DNA of 55,683 nt. Origin: Pengzhenrongella frigida. GTDB taxonomy: Bacteria > Actinomycetota > Actinomycetes > Actinomycetales > Cellulomonadaceae. Of this stretch, positions 42,277-51,370 are shown piece by piece. The stretch lies in assembly GCF_004168625.1 (NCBI RefSeq), contig NZ_SDWW01000028.1:1-55683 (forward strand), in the 5' to 3' direction. The notes below the pieces were generated by a model. The model saw nothing but the letters and a program-made list of their open reading frames with translations, was not told the DNA's origin and did not search any database. Positions within the stretch are counted from its first letter, which is position 1. Every line of letters starts with the position of its first letter. A program made the translations under genes and the position numbers.

Positions 42277-43881
42277 ATGACGAACGACCTCGACGGCATG
42301 CTGGTCGACGACGCGATCGGCGTCGTCGGCCAGGCTGGACCGGGCGCACGGCATGCAGATGCCGCGCGCCCGGTCGCCGAGGTCGCGTCGGTCGCTGAGC
42401 TCGTGCCGGCCGCTCAGGTCGCGCCTGGCGACGTGGTGCCGGTGTTCGACCCCGCTCCCGCGGACCTGGAGACCTTCCTGCGGGTCGCGCGTGAGCTCGC
42501 GGCGCTCCCGGCCGATCACCCGGCCAACCTTGCCGCCCGGCGCGCCACCTCGGAGCTGTTCAAGGCGGTGAAGAAGGACCGGCGGACGACCAAGCGTGCG
42601 GCGGTGTCCGCGGCCGACTCGGCCGTCGTGGCCGCCACCGCCACCGGCAGCCCCGGGCGGATCGACGACGAGACCCGTGGGATCCCGCTCGTCTCGCAGG
42701 CGCCGGGCGCCCTCGCCGGGACGTTGCTCAAGGCTCGTGCGTGCTACATCTGCAAGGAGCTGTACCGCGACGTCGACGCGTTCTACCACCAGCTGTGCCC
42801 GTCCTGCGCGGCCCAGCACCGCGCCAAGCGCGACGCCCGGACGGATCTGACCGGACGGCGTGCGCTGCTCACCGGCGGCCGCGCCAAGATCGGCATGTAC
42901 ATCGCGCTGCGGCTGCTCCGCGACGGTGCCCACACCACGATCACCACCCGCTTCCCGCGCGACGCCGCCCGCCGGTTCGCCGCGATGGACGACAGCGATC
43001 AGTGGCTGCACCGGCTCAAGGTGGTCGGCATCGACCTGCGCGACCCCGCGCAGGTCGTCGCGCTGGCCGACGAGGTCAGCGCCGCCGGCCCGCTCGACAT
43101 CCTCATCAACAACGCCGCCCAGACCGTGCGTCGCTCCCCCGGGGCCTACGCCCCGCTGGCCGACGCCGAGCTGGCGCCGCTGCCCGCCGGTCCGATGCCC
43201 GAGCTCATCACCTACGGCCACACCAGCGACGCCCACCCGCGCGCGCTGGCGGGGTCGGTGGCGACCCTCTCCGACGCCGTCGCGCAGGTCGAGGCCGGGG
43301 ATGTCGCGACGCTCGCGCTCACGGCCGACGCCGCCTCGCTCACCCGCCTCGTGGCCGGGACCTCGATCGACGCCGGGGGGCTCGTCCCGGACACCCATGC
43401 CACGAACAGCTGGGTGGCGACGGTCGGCGAGGTGGACGCGCTCGAGTTGCTCGAGGTCCAGCTGTGCAACCAGACCGCGCCGTTCATCCTGGTCAGCCGG
43501 CTACGCCCCGCGATGGAAGCCGCGGCCGCCCGGCGCAAGTACATCGTCAACGTCTCCGCGATGGAGGGGGTCTTCTCCCGCGGGTACAAGGGGCCGGGGC
43601 ACCCGCACACGAACATGTCGAAGGCCGCCCTGAACATGCTGACCCGGACCAGCGCCGGCGAGCTCGCCGAGCACGGGATCCTCATGACGGCGGTCGACAC
43701 CGGCTGGATCACGGACGAGCGCCCGCACCCGACCAAGGTGCGCCTGGCCGAGGAGGGCTTCCACGCCCCGCTCGACCTGGTGGACGGCGCCGCCCGCGTC
43801 TACGACCCGGTCGTCCGCGGCGAGGCCGGCGAGGACCTGTACGGCGTCTTCCTCAAGGACTACAAGCCCTCGTCCTGGTAA
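42277..43881 (+). CDS. SDR-family protein with zinc ribbon, lacking the catalytic Tyr
   Basis: 534 residues. A 150-residue N-terminal region of unknown fold leads to a zinc ribbon (CYICKELYRDVDAFYHQ, LCPSC), then a Rossmann domain with TGGRAKIG and NNAAQTVRR. The catalytic Ser is in NVSAMEG, and the lysine in HTNMSKAAL, but the residue four before the Lys is Thr, not the Tyr of classical SDRs. The same PHTNM-SK arrangement occurs in a small family shared with fungi and plants, so this is probably a family trait. It starts 12 bases after the helicase stop. Substrate unknown. Confidence 0.85.
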   Translation: MTNDLDGMLVDDAIGVVGQAGPGARHADAARPVAEVASVAELVPAAQVAPGDVVPVFDPAPADLETFLRVARELAALPADHPANLAARRATSELFKAVKKDRRTTKRAAVSAADSAVVAATATGSPGRIDDETRGIPLVSQAPGALAGTLLKARACYICKELYRDVDAFYHQLCPSCAAQHRAKRDARTDLTGRRALLTGGRAKIGMYIALRLLRDGAHTTITTRFPRDAARRFAAMDDSDQWLHRLKVVGIDLRDPAQVVALADEVSAAGPLDILINNAAQTVRRSPGAYAPLADAELAPLPAGPMPELITYGHTSDAHPRALAGSVATLSDAVAQVEAGDVATLALTADAASLTRLVAGTSIDAGGLVPDTHATNSWVATVGEVDALELLEVQLCNQTAPFILVSRLRPAMEAAAARRKYIVNVSAMEGVFSRGYKGPGHPHTNMSKAALNMLTRTSAGELAEHGILMTAVDTGWITDERPHPTKVRLAEEGFHAPLDLVDGAARVYDPVVRGEAGEDLYGVFLKDYKPSSW

Positions 43882-43912
43882 TCCACTGTACAAGGCAGCC
43901 CGCCGCGGAGCC

Positions 43913-44962
43913 TCAGGGGATGAGCTCGTGGCGGATCGCGGCGGCGAAGGCGTCGACGTCGGCTTCGGTGGTGTCGAACGCGCACATCCAGCGGACCTCG
44001 CCGGTCGCCTCGTTCCAGTCGTAGAAGCGGAACCGGGTGCGTAGCCGGTCGGCCACCCCGGCGGGCAGGATCGCGAACACTGCGTTCGACTGGGTGGGCT
44101 GCGTGATCACGAGACCCTCGGTGCCCTCGACCGCGGCCCTCAGCCGGGTCGCCATCGCGTTGGCGTGCTGGGCGGACCGCAGCCACAGGTCGCCGTCGAG
44201 CAGTGCGAGGAGCTGTGCGGAGACGAACCGCATCTTCGACGTGAGCTGCATGTCCATCTTGCGCAGGTAGGGCAGCCCGGCCGACGCCGCGGGGTCGAGC
44301 ACGACGACGGCCTCGCCGTACAGCAGGCCGTTCTTCGTCCCGCCGAACGAGACCACATCCACGCCGACGTCCGTGGTGAACGCGCGCAGCGGGAGGTCGA
44401 GGCTGGCCGCCGCGTTGGCGATCCGGGCGCCGTCCAGGTGGACCGTGAGGCCCAGGTCGTGCGCGTGCGTCGTCAAGGCGGCGATCTCGCCCGGGGTGTA
44501 GGCGGTGCCGAGCTCGGTGGTCTGCGTGATCGACACCACGCCCGGCTGAGCGCGGTGCTCGTCGCCGAACCCCCACGCCTGTCGGTCGATCAGCTCGTGG
44601 GTGAGCTTGCCGTCGGGCGCGGGCACGGTCAGCAGCTTGAGGCCGCCGATCCGCTCGGGTGCACCGTTCTCGTCCATGTTGATGTGGGCGGTCTCGACGC
44701 AGATCACCGCACCCCAGCGCGGGAGCATCGACTGCAACGACAGCACGTTCGCGCCGGTCCCGTTGAACACCGGGAAGGCGCGGGCCTTGTCCCCGAAGTG
44801 GCCGGCCATGACCTCCTGGAGGCGGGCGGTGTACACATCTTCGCCGTAGGCGACCTGGTGCCCACCGTTGGCGGCCGCGATGGCGGCGAGCACCTCGGGG
44901 TGGGCGCCGGCGTAGTTGTCGGAGGCGAAACCGCGGGATTCGGGGTCGTGGAGAGTCGTCAC
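43913..44962 (-). CDS. threonine aldolase-family PLP enzyme
   Basis: 349 residues. Low-specificity L-threonine/beta-hydroxy amino acid aldolase type: YGEDVYT, FNGTGANVLSL, the HLDGARIANAAA region and the PLP lysine in SFGGTKNGLLYGEAVV. Cleaves threonine or allo-threonine to glycine and acetaldehyde, or related substrates. GTG 44962 is preferred because GGAGGA lies upstream; the frame to 45055 has no ribosome site and overlaps the next gene. Stops are convergent with the SDR gene. Confidence 0.87.
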   Translation of the reverse strand: MTTLHDPESRGFASDNYAGAHPEVLAAIAAANGGHQVAYGEDVYTARLQEVMAGHFGDKARAFPVFNGTGANVLSLQSMLPRWGAVICVETAHINMDENGAPERIGGLKLLTVPAPDGKLTHELIDRQAWGFGDEHRAQPGVVSITQTTELGTAYTPGEIAALTTHAHDLGLTVHLDGARIANAAASLDLPLRAFTTDVGVDVVSFGGTKNGLLYGEAVVVLDPAASAGLPYLRKMDMQLTSKMRFVSAQLLALLDGDLWLRSAQHANAMATRLRAAVEGTEGLVITQPTQSNAVFAILPAGVADRLRTRFRFYDWNEATGEVRWMCAFDTTEADVDAFAAAIRHELIP

Positions 44963-45051
44963 GGCGACATCCTCCCCCACTCGGGCGCCCGGCCGGTGCG
45001 GGCGATCGGGCGACGTGCGCGACGGCGTCCGGAACGGCGCCCGCGTGCCGC

Positions 45052-46986
45052 TCACGCCGTGATGCCGGAGGTCGAGGCCACCACGTCACCGATCTTGCGG
45101 GCCAAGGCCTCGTAGAACATCGAGAGCGGGAACTCGTCGGGCAGGACGGCGTCCGTCAGGCCCTTGGGGGGCCCGTCGAGCGGCAGTGCCTCCCCCGCCC
45201 GGGCCCAGGCCGACGCCGGGTGCGGTGTCAGCGTGCCGGCGACCAGCGCATAGGCGGCGAGCCAGTGCGCGACCTTCGGCCGGTCGATCGAGCGCCAGTA
45301 CAGGGTGTCGATCTCGTCGCCGAGCGCGATCACGGCCGCGGGGACGTCCGGCCAGTCGATCGTCAGGCGGCTGTCGGTCCAGTGCAGGACGTGGTGCTGG
45401 TGCAACCAGGCGAACAGCAGCTGACCGCCGAGGCCGTCGTAGTTGCGTACCCGCGACCCGGAGACCGCGAACCGGAAGATCCGGTCGAAGATCACCGCGT
45501 ACTGGACCAGCCGCGCGTGCGGGACGCCTTCGGCCTCGAGCGTGACCGCCTCGCGGAACGCCGTCAGGTCGCAGCGCAGCTCCTCCAGCGAGTACAGGAA
45601 GTACGGCATCCGCTGCTTGATCATGAACGGGTCGAACGGCAGGTCGCCGCGCATGTGGGTGCGGTCGTGGATGAGGTCCCACAGCACGAACGTCTCCTGC
45701 GCGAGCGTCTGGTCGGCCAGGAGCCGGGCGGCGTCGGGCGGCAGGGCGAGCCGGGTGGTGTCGGCTGCCGCCCGCACGACCCGGCGGAACCGGGCCGCCT
45801 CGCGGTCGGCGAAGATCCCGCCCCAGGTGAACCGGGGGATCTCGCGCATCGCGACCGTCTCGGGGAAGAGCACCGCGGAGTTCGTGTCGTACCCGGCGGT
45901 GAAGTCGAGGAACGTGATCGGCACGAACATCGGGTTCGAGTACCCGCCGGCCTCGAGGTCCGCGACGAACTCGGGCCAGAACACCCGCAGCAGCACGGCC
46001 TCGACCTTGCGTTCGGTGCTGCCGTTCTGGGTGTACATCGGGAACACGACCAGGTGGTCGAGTCCGTCGGTGCGCTGGAGCTCGGGGTGGAACGCGGTGA
46101 GCGAGTCGAGGAAGTCGGGTACGCCCAGGCCGAGGTCGCACCACCGGTGGAAGTCCTTGACCAGGCCGTCGAGGTAGTCCGCGTCGTGCGGCAGCCGCGG
46201 CGCCAGCTCGGCCGTCGCGGTGCAGATCGTCTCGACGAGCATCTGCGCGTGCGCGTGGTGGCGCGGATCTGGCACCGAGCCGTCCGGGGCCTGCAGCGGC
46301 TGCAGTGCCGTGACGGCCTCCTTCAGCCGCAGCCAGGCCGGGTCGGCGGCGATCGCACCGGTCCCGGTGGCGGTGGCGGTGGCGGGGACCGCCGGGGCGG
46401 GGCGCGGCGCGGCCCAGAAGATCGCGTTGAGGAGCAGCTCGGCGCCGGTGGAGAGGTCGGGGAGGACGCCGTCGAGCGGCTCGTCCGGGTGCGCGGCGTC
46501 GCTGACGTCGACCGTTAGCGCGACGAGGCGACAGCCGTCGTCGTCGGCCACGGCGGCCACGACCGGGCCCGGCTGGCCCGCACGACCAGCCTGGCGCAGG
46601 GCCGCCACCGCGGGGAGGCTGACGGCGAGATCCGCGCTGACGGGCAACGTGGGCGTCGTCGTCCAGGCGAGGAGATCCTCGGCCGACGTGGCCGGTCCGG
46701 GCTCGACCGGCACGATGCGGCGTCGGGCCGGGTGCTCCTGCGGGCGAGTCATGATGCCGCGCGCGGCCAGCAGTCCCTCGGCGACCGGCTGCGCGCCGAC
46801 CAGGACGACGACACCGGCACCCTCGCGGCGGACGGCGCTCTCGTCGGCGCCACCGATCGCGACGACGACATCGGCCACGCCGGGCCGATCGACGAGGGAC
46901 AGACCGTGGGAGACCAGGTGGTCACGCAGCGCGGGGGCGCCGACGCGCAGCGGTTCGGGCAGGTACACCGTCGGGAAGAGCGTCAT
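45052..46986 (-). CDS. DUF6421 family protein
   Basis: 644-residue protein of an uncharacterised actinobacterial family. A long middle region is rich in aromatic and acidic residues (LDHLVVFPMYTQNGSTERKV, SNPMFVPITFLDFTAGYDTN, FVLWDLIHDRTHMRGDLPFD, QRMPYFLYSLEELRCDLTAF). Conserved HDRTHMRGD and DFHRWCD stretches hint at an iron/oxygen-type helical enzyme, but no motif allows a firm call. Ribosome site GAGGAAG is four bases before ATG. In other actinobacteria this gene is often near the SDR type found here; that is memory, not checked. Confidence 0.82.
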   Translation of the reverse strand: MTLFPTVYLPEPLRVGAPALRDHLVSHGLSLVDRPGVADVVVAIGGADESAVRREGAGVVVLVGAQPVAEGLLAARGIMTRPQEHPARRRIVPVEPGPATSAEDLLAWTTTPTLPVSADLAVSLPAVAALRQAGRAGQPGPVVAAVADDDGCRLVALTVDVSDAAHPDEPLDGVLPDLSTGAELLLNAIFWAAPRPAPAVPATATATGTGAIAADPAWLRLKEAVTALQPLQAPDGSVPDPRHHAHAQMLVETICTATAELAPRLPHDADYLDGLVKDFHRWCDLGLGVPDFLDSLTAFHPELQRTDGLDHLVVFPMYTQNGSTERKVEAVLLRVFWPEFVADLEAGGYSNPMFVPITFLDFTAGYDTNSAVLFPETVAMREIPRFTWGGIFADREAARFRRVVRAAADTTRLALPPDAARLLADQTLAQETFVLWDLIHDRTHMRGDLPFDPFMIKQRMPYFLYSLEELRCDLTAFREAVTLEAEGVPHARLVQYAVIFDRIFRFAVSGSRVRNYDGLGGQLLFAWLHQHHVLHWTDSRLTIDWPDVPAAVIALGDEIDTLYWRSIDRPKVAHWLAAYALVAGTLTPHPASAWARAGEALPLDGPPKGLTDAVLPDEFPLSMFYEALARKIGDVVASTSGITA

Positions 46987-47081
46987 CGTGCTTCCTCGCA
47001 GCCGTGTGGGCGGACCGTCACGGACTCCTCGCGGAGCCGGCCTGGTGGGCCGAGCGCCGGTACGCAGATGACGGTTACTGC

Positions 47082-47111
47082 ACGGTACGGTCCGGTTTGG
47101 CGCCCGGTCAA
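47082..47111 (-). promoter_or_regulatory. promoter of the DUF6421 gene
   Basis: On the minus strand TTGACC (47111 to 47106), an 18-base spacer and TACCGT (47087 to 47082) sit about 95 bases before ATG 46986, giving a long untranslated leader. Confidence 0.5.
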
Positions 47112-47124
47112 CGATTGCGACCGG

Positions 47125-47688
47125 TCAGCTGTCCCGGTCCAGGTCGTCCCGGACGGGCGTCACGCCGGAACGTACGAGGATGCCCTCGATCGTCGCCACG
47201 CCCCGCACCGTGGCCACCACGCCGAGGCGGCGCTCGATGGCGGAGGTGGTCATCTTGGTGCGGGCCTGGCCGTTCGGGTAGTGCAGGGCCAGCTCGCCGC
47301 CGAGGTACCGGTGCTCGTCGGGCGCGAACGCGCCGAGCAGCTCGTCGGCGTCGGGGCCGGGATCGCGGTCGAGGAAGGCGACCTGCACCCGCCGGGGCTC
47401 GGCGTGCGCGAACACCGGCCGGACGCGGTCGAGGGTCGCCAGCAGCTGTGCGGGCGTACGCACCACCACGGGCACCTCACGGGCGTACTCGGCCCGCAGC
47501 GCCGCCGACAGGCGCTCGGCGACGGCCGTCGCGGTCTGCGTGGTCGACAGCAGCAGGTTGCCCGTCGCGAGGTAGGTGATGACGTCGGTCCAGCCGAGCT
47601 CGAACGCCAGATCCCGCAGGTGCTCCATCGGGACCGTGACGCCTCCGACATTGATGGCGCGGAGCAGGGCGACGTGGGTCGTGGTCAT
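47125..47688 (-). CDS. DUF1697 family protein
   Basis: 187-residue protein with the family N-terminus VALLRAINVGGVTVPMEHLR, then ITYLATGNLLLSTTQT and the C-terminal TKMTTSAIERRLGVVATVR. Function unknown; the family is widespread and its fold is known but its role is not. Stands between the DUF6421 promoter and the divergent peptidase gene. Confidence 0.9.
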   Translation of the reverse strand: MTTTHVALLRAINVGGVTVPMEHLRDLAFELGWTDVITYLATGNLLLSTTQTATAVAERLSAALRAEYAREVPVVVRTPAQLLATLDRVRPVFAHAEPRRVQVAFLDRDPGPDADELLGAFAPDEHRYLGGELALHYPNGQARTKMTTSAIERRLGVVATVRGVATIEGILVRSGVTPVRDDLDRDS

Positions 47689-47789
47689 GTGCGCATCGTT
47701 TCACGTCTCCTCCCGCCGACGACCTCTCATACCCGCGCCCCGGCGGCCGATGGGCCGGGCGAGAATCCCCGACGAGCGGCAGGACTGCA

Positions 47790-48377
47790 GTGGACGGCAT
47801 CGCCGCGATCAACAACCGCATCGCCGAGATCCGCGGCACCCTCGCCGTGTTCGCTCCGGAGCGGGCCAGCACGCTGACCGCCACCACGGCTGTCACAGGT
47901 GACTCGTTCGCCTCGGTGCTCGCAGGTGAGGTCGCGGGCGGGTCGTCGGTGGCGACGAGCACCGGCAGGCTCACCGCGGACGGCGCCCCGGTGGAGCTCG
48001 CGGCCTATGGCAACGGCCGGATCCCGGCCGACGCGCTCGCCTCGATCGGCTCGACCGGTCACCGCCTCTGGGCACCCGCGACCAAGGCGTACGACCAGCT
48101 CACCGCCGCCGCGGCACGCGACGGGGTCACGATCGGCATCACGGACTCCTACCGGTCCTACGAGAGCCAGGTCGACGTCGCCGAGCGCAAGGGTCTGTAC
48201 TCCCAGGGAGGGCTTGCCGCAGCGCCCGGAACCTCCGACCACGGCTGGGGTCGCAGCCTCGACCTCGATCTCGACGCCAAGGCTCTCGCCTGGATGAAGG
48301 CGAACGCCGGCACCTACGGCTTCGTCGCGGACACGCCGCGTGAGTCGTGGCACTGGACGTACTCCCCTCCCGCCTGA
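47790..48377 (+). CDS. M15-family D-Ala-D-Ala peptidase-like protein without signal peptide
   Basis: 195 residues. The C-terminal 115 residues form a VanY/DacY-type M15 domain: TDSYRSYESQ, zinc ligands in GTSDHGWGRSLDLDL and the ESWHWTY end. The N-terminal 75 residues (INNRIAEIRGTLAV, then FASVLAGEV) carry no signal peptide or membrane segment but recall the N-termini of flagellar assembly hydrolases. Possibly a peptidoglycan hydrolase exported by a flagellar or other route. GTG 47790 has AGGA five bases upstream. Gap 48378-48526 shows only a weak CAAGAT -10 near 48488. Confidence 0.82.
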   Translation: MDGIAAINNRIAEIRGTLAVFAPERASTLTATTAVTGDSFASVLAGEVAGGSSVATSTGRLTADGAPVELAAYGNGRIPADALASIGSTGHRLWAPATKAYDQLTAAAARDGVTIGITDSYRSYESQVDVAERKGLYSQGGLAAAPGTSDHGWGRSLDLDLDAKALAWMKANAGTYGFVADTPRESWHWTYSPPA

Positions 48378-48526
48378 CGCGCTGCGACGTCGTCGGGCAC
48401 GATCGACTAGAGGACTTGTCTCCTATCGACCTGCGCGCGATCGTGTGAGTCGGGCGCTCCGGAGGTCGGCCCTGCCCGGCGATGCGGCAAGATGTTCAGC
48501 GCAGTCGAGGCAAGGGGAGCAGAGGC

Positions 48527-49093
48527 GTGGGTGAGGTCGAGCCGGTGAGCGCCGGGATTCGTCGGGTGGGTGCGCAGGTGCGAGCCGAGCACCATACGGC
48601 CGGTGTGGTGCGCACGCTGCCCGGAGCCGTCAACCAGCTCGACTGCGCGTGCGGGGTGACCCTGACCAACGGCCCGGGCTGGTCCCTCGACGAGCACCTG
48701 AGGCTGCATCGCGCCGAGGTCAAGTACGAGGCCCTGCTCGCGGTCGCCCATCCCGACATGCCGCTGATCCGCCGGTCGCCGCGCTCGCGCGGGGCAACCG
48801 CGATCGACGCGCTCCTCGGCGGGCACACCGACGTGGCGGCCAACGCACTGGCGTTCGCCGACTCCGGTGAGCGCGACAGCCTGCGCGCGGCGGCCCAGGC
48901 GCTGCTCGGCCTGCTCGACGTCGAATGGACCGCCGGCTTCCCTAGCCTGGGCCGCTACGGCGCCCCGGACACCGAGGCTCGCGTGCGCGACCAGGTCGCC
49001 GGATGGAACGCCAAGGTGGCCGCCGGGCACGAGAGCGTCCCGGCAGCGGTCTGCCAGCGCCGATCGGGCGGCGCATGGGAGCCCGCCAGCTGA
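48527..49093 (+). CDS. hypothetical protein with CxC...HxxxH motif
   Basis: 188 residues, family not recognised. Residues about 37-65 contain LDCACGVTLTNGPG and DEHLRLHRAE, a C-x-C, 14 residues, H-x3-H pattern that could bind zinc. The C-terminal 90 residues are helical (AQALLGLLDVEWTAGF; ARVRDQVAGWNAKVAAG). GTG 48527 is used because GGGGAG lies seven bases upstream. The next gene has its own leaderless promoter. Confidence 0.72.
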   Translation: MGEVEPVSAGIRRVGAQVRAEHHTAGVVRTLPGAVNQLDCACGVTLTNGPGWSLDEHLRLHRAEVKYEALLAVAHPDMPLIRRSPRSRGATAIDALLGGHTDVAANALAFADSGERDSLRAAAQALLGLLDVEWTAGFPSLGRYGAPDTEARVRDQVAGWNAKVAAGHESVPAAVCQRRSGGAWEPAS

Positions 49094-49137
49094 GCGCGAT
49101 CCTGCACGCCCCGACCTGGGTGGGCAGACTGGTGCGC

Positions 49138-50250
49138 GTGACGAACTCTCCACCGCGGCCCGACGCCGGCGGCGCCGCGCGGTCCATGGGCCGACACCGT
49201 GGTGGCCGGATCGAGGACGCGATGAACCGGGTCGTCGCGCGGGTGCTGTGGCGACGGGGCTGGCGCACGACGGTGCTGCCCTACGCCGGGTACGGCGGGC
49301 AGGGCTGGATCCGGGTGCTGGCTCGCGCCGCGCTCGTGCCGGCCGCTCCCCCGGGCCCCGCCCGGGGCGGGGCCGCGGACCCGGTCGACCTGCCTCCGGA
49401 TGCCGTGCCACGGATCCGTGGGTGGCGCCACCTCGTGACGGCCCAGGTCGAGGGCGTCGCGGTCGAGGTACGGGCCGGGTCGAGCTCCCACCGGACCGTC
49501 TCCGACCACGGCGGCTATCTCGATGTCACCCTGCCGGTCGATCTGGCGCCGGGCTGGCACCAGGTCGAGCTCACCTACGCGGGCGGTCGGGTCAGCGCGC
49601 CGGTGTACGTCGTCGCGCCGGACGTGACGGCGGGGATCGTCAGCGACATCGACGACACCGTGATGATCACCTCGGCGCCGCGGCCGCTGCTCGCGGTGTG
49701 GAACACCTTCGTCGTGCACGAGGGCACCCGCCGACCGGTGCCCGGGATGGCGGACCTCTACGGGGACCTGCTGCGCGATCACCCGGGCGCTCCGGTGATC
49801 TACCTGTCGACCGGCGCGTGGAACGCCGCGCCGGCCCTCGTGCGGTTCCTGCGCCGGTTCGACTACCCCGCCGGGCCGCTGCTGCTCACGGACTGGGGAC
49901 CGACCCGCACCGGGTGGTTCCGGGACGGCTTCGACCACAAACGCGCAGCGCTGCGCCGGCTGACCACCGAGTTCCCGCACATCCGCTGGATCCTCGTCGG
50001 GGACGACGGACAACGCGACCCCGAGATCTACGCCGAGCTTGCCCTCGAGCAGCCTGACCGGGTGCGGGCGATCGCGATCCGCCAGCTGTCCGGCGCCGAG
50101 CAGGTGATCGTCCACGGCTCCCCCGCGAAGCCCACGGCGGGTCACGTCGCGCTGCGGCTCGCTGCTGCCGCGGGGGTGCCGGTGATCGCAGCCCGCAACG
50201 GCGCGCGCCTGGCGGAAGGGCTGCGCGAGGCCGACATCGATCTGACCTGA
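49138..50250 (+). CDS. App1-family (DUF2183) phosphatase
   Basis: 370 residues. The catalytic phosphatase domain has VSDIDDTVMITSAP, PVIYLSTGAWN and WILVGDDGQRDPEIY, the HAD-like motifs of App1 proteins; yeast App1 is a phosphatidate phosphatase. The N-terminal third (about residues 40-150) looks like a beta-rich domain (VEVRAGSSSHRTVSDHGGYL). GTG 49138 has CAGACT seven bases upstream and no ribosome site. Confidence 0.87.
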   Translation: MTNSPPRPDAGGAARSMGRHRGGRIEDAMNRVVARVLWRRGWRTTVLPYAGYGGQGWIRVLARAALVPAAPPGPARGGAADPVDLPPDAVPRIRGWRHLVTAQVEGVAVEVRAGSSSHRTVSDHGGYLDVTLPVDLAPGWHQVELTYAGGRVSAPVYVVAPDVTAGIVSDIDDTVMITSAPRPLLAVWNTFVVHEGTRRPVPGMADLYGDLLRDHPGAPVIYLSTGAWNAAPALVRFLRRFDYPAGPLLLTDWGPTRTGWFRDGFDHKRAALRRLTTEFPHIRWILVGDDGQRDPEIYAELALEQPDRVRAIAIRQLSGAEQVIVHGSPAKPTAGHVALRLAAAAGVPVIAARNGARLAEGLREADIDLT

Positions 50251-50305
50251 CGGTGCCTCGAACGGGGTGAGCCCGCAGCGAACCCGCGGTGAGTACCTCG
50301 GTGCG

Positions 50306-51370
50306 TCACCTCGGGGGCACGCCGCGGCCAGGACGCAGCGGCGGGCTCGCGGTCCCGTCCGCGCCGATCATCCCGGCGACCAGCTCGGCGACGGCCGACG
50401 CGCTCGAGTGCAGCGGGGTCCAGCTGAGCAGTCGGCGGGCGCGCGCGGTGTCCAGGACCGGGACCGAGCGGGCCAGCCCGATCCAGCTGCCGGGCGCGGG
50501 TGCGATCCGGGCCCGCCAGGCCGTCTCGACGGCGGCCCGCACGAGACCGGGCGGCAGGTCCCGTACGCGCGCCGTGCCGACGAGCGCCGCGATGTCGTCC
50601 TCGCGCACGAGGTCGGGGGCCGCGATGTTGAACGCGCCGCCGTGGCGGCGCACGACGATCTCTCGGTACGCGGCCGCGAGATCGTCCGCGTGGACCGCCT
50701 GCAGCCGCAGCCCGCGCGGCAGGGGCACGGGCCGGCCCGGCACCAGCCGGGTCAGGGCGCCCAACCGGCCGACATACGTGTCCATGACCTGCCGGCCCGC
50801 GGCCCGCTGGGCCACCCACCCGGAGCGCACCCGCGTGACCACCAGCCCCGGGTGCAGGCGTTCGACGTCGTCCAGGGCCCCTTCGACGGCCACCTTGTCG
50901 GCGCTGAAGGCCGAGTCCGGGTGACCGCCCGTCGGCCAGGACTCGGTCCGAGGCTCGTCGTCGTCGGCGGGCGAGTACGCCGCGCCCGCCGAGGCCACCA
51001 CGAGGTGGGGCACCCCGGCCAGCACGGCGGCGTCGGCCACCCGTCGCGCACCGTGCACGTTGGCGCGGTGCAGGCCGGCCCGGTCGTGGCTGGGCCGGTG
51101 CGCCCACGCGAGGTGGACGACGGCGTCGGCCCCCGCGAAGGCCGCGGCGAGGCGGTGGACGACGGCGTCGTCCGACTCCTGGGCCGCCAGGTCGCACCCG
51201 ACCCAGCGTGCGACGTCGTACGGCGCGGGCAGGTCGCGCGCGGCGACGACGGCGGCCGGTGGCGGCCGGCGGACGATTCCGACGACCGAGGTCACCGTGG
51301 CGTCGTCGGCGAACCGGCGCAGCAGCGCGGTGCCGACATTCCCGCTCGCCCCGACGACCGCGACCCTCAT
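50306..51370 (-). CDS. NAD(P)-dependent epimerase/SDR-like protein
   Basis: 354 residues, extended SDR type: MRVAVVGASGNVGTALLRRF nucleotide motif, VVHLAWAHRPSH, catalytic-type Ser and Lys region VVASAGAAYSP and SAFSADKVAVEGAL. The Tyr-x3-Lys triad appears as FSADK, Phe replacing Tyr, so classical catalysis is doubtful; some family members are transcription- or redox-linked NAD(P) sensors. Translationally coupled (ATGA) to the PHP gene upstream. Confidence 0.85.
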   Translation of the reverse strand: MRVAVVGASGNVGTALLRRFADDATVTSVVGIVRRPPPAAVVAARDLPAPYDVARWVGCDLAAQESDDAVVHRLAAAFAGADAVVHLAWAHRPSHDRAGLHRANVHGARRVADAAVLAGVPHLVVASAGAAYSPADDDEPRTESWPTGGHPDSAFSADKVAVEGALDDVERLHPGLVVTRVRSGWVAQRAAGRQVMDTYVGRLGALTRLVPGRPVPLPRGLRLQAVHADDLAAAYREIVVRRHGGAFNIAAPDLVREDDIAALVGTARVRDLPPGLVRAAVETAWRARIAPAPGSWIGLARSVPVLDTARARRLLSWTPLHSSASAVAELVAGMIGADGTASPPLRPGRGVPPR

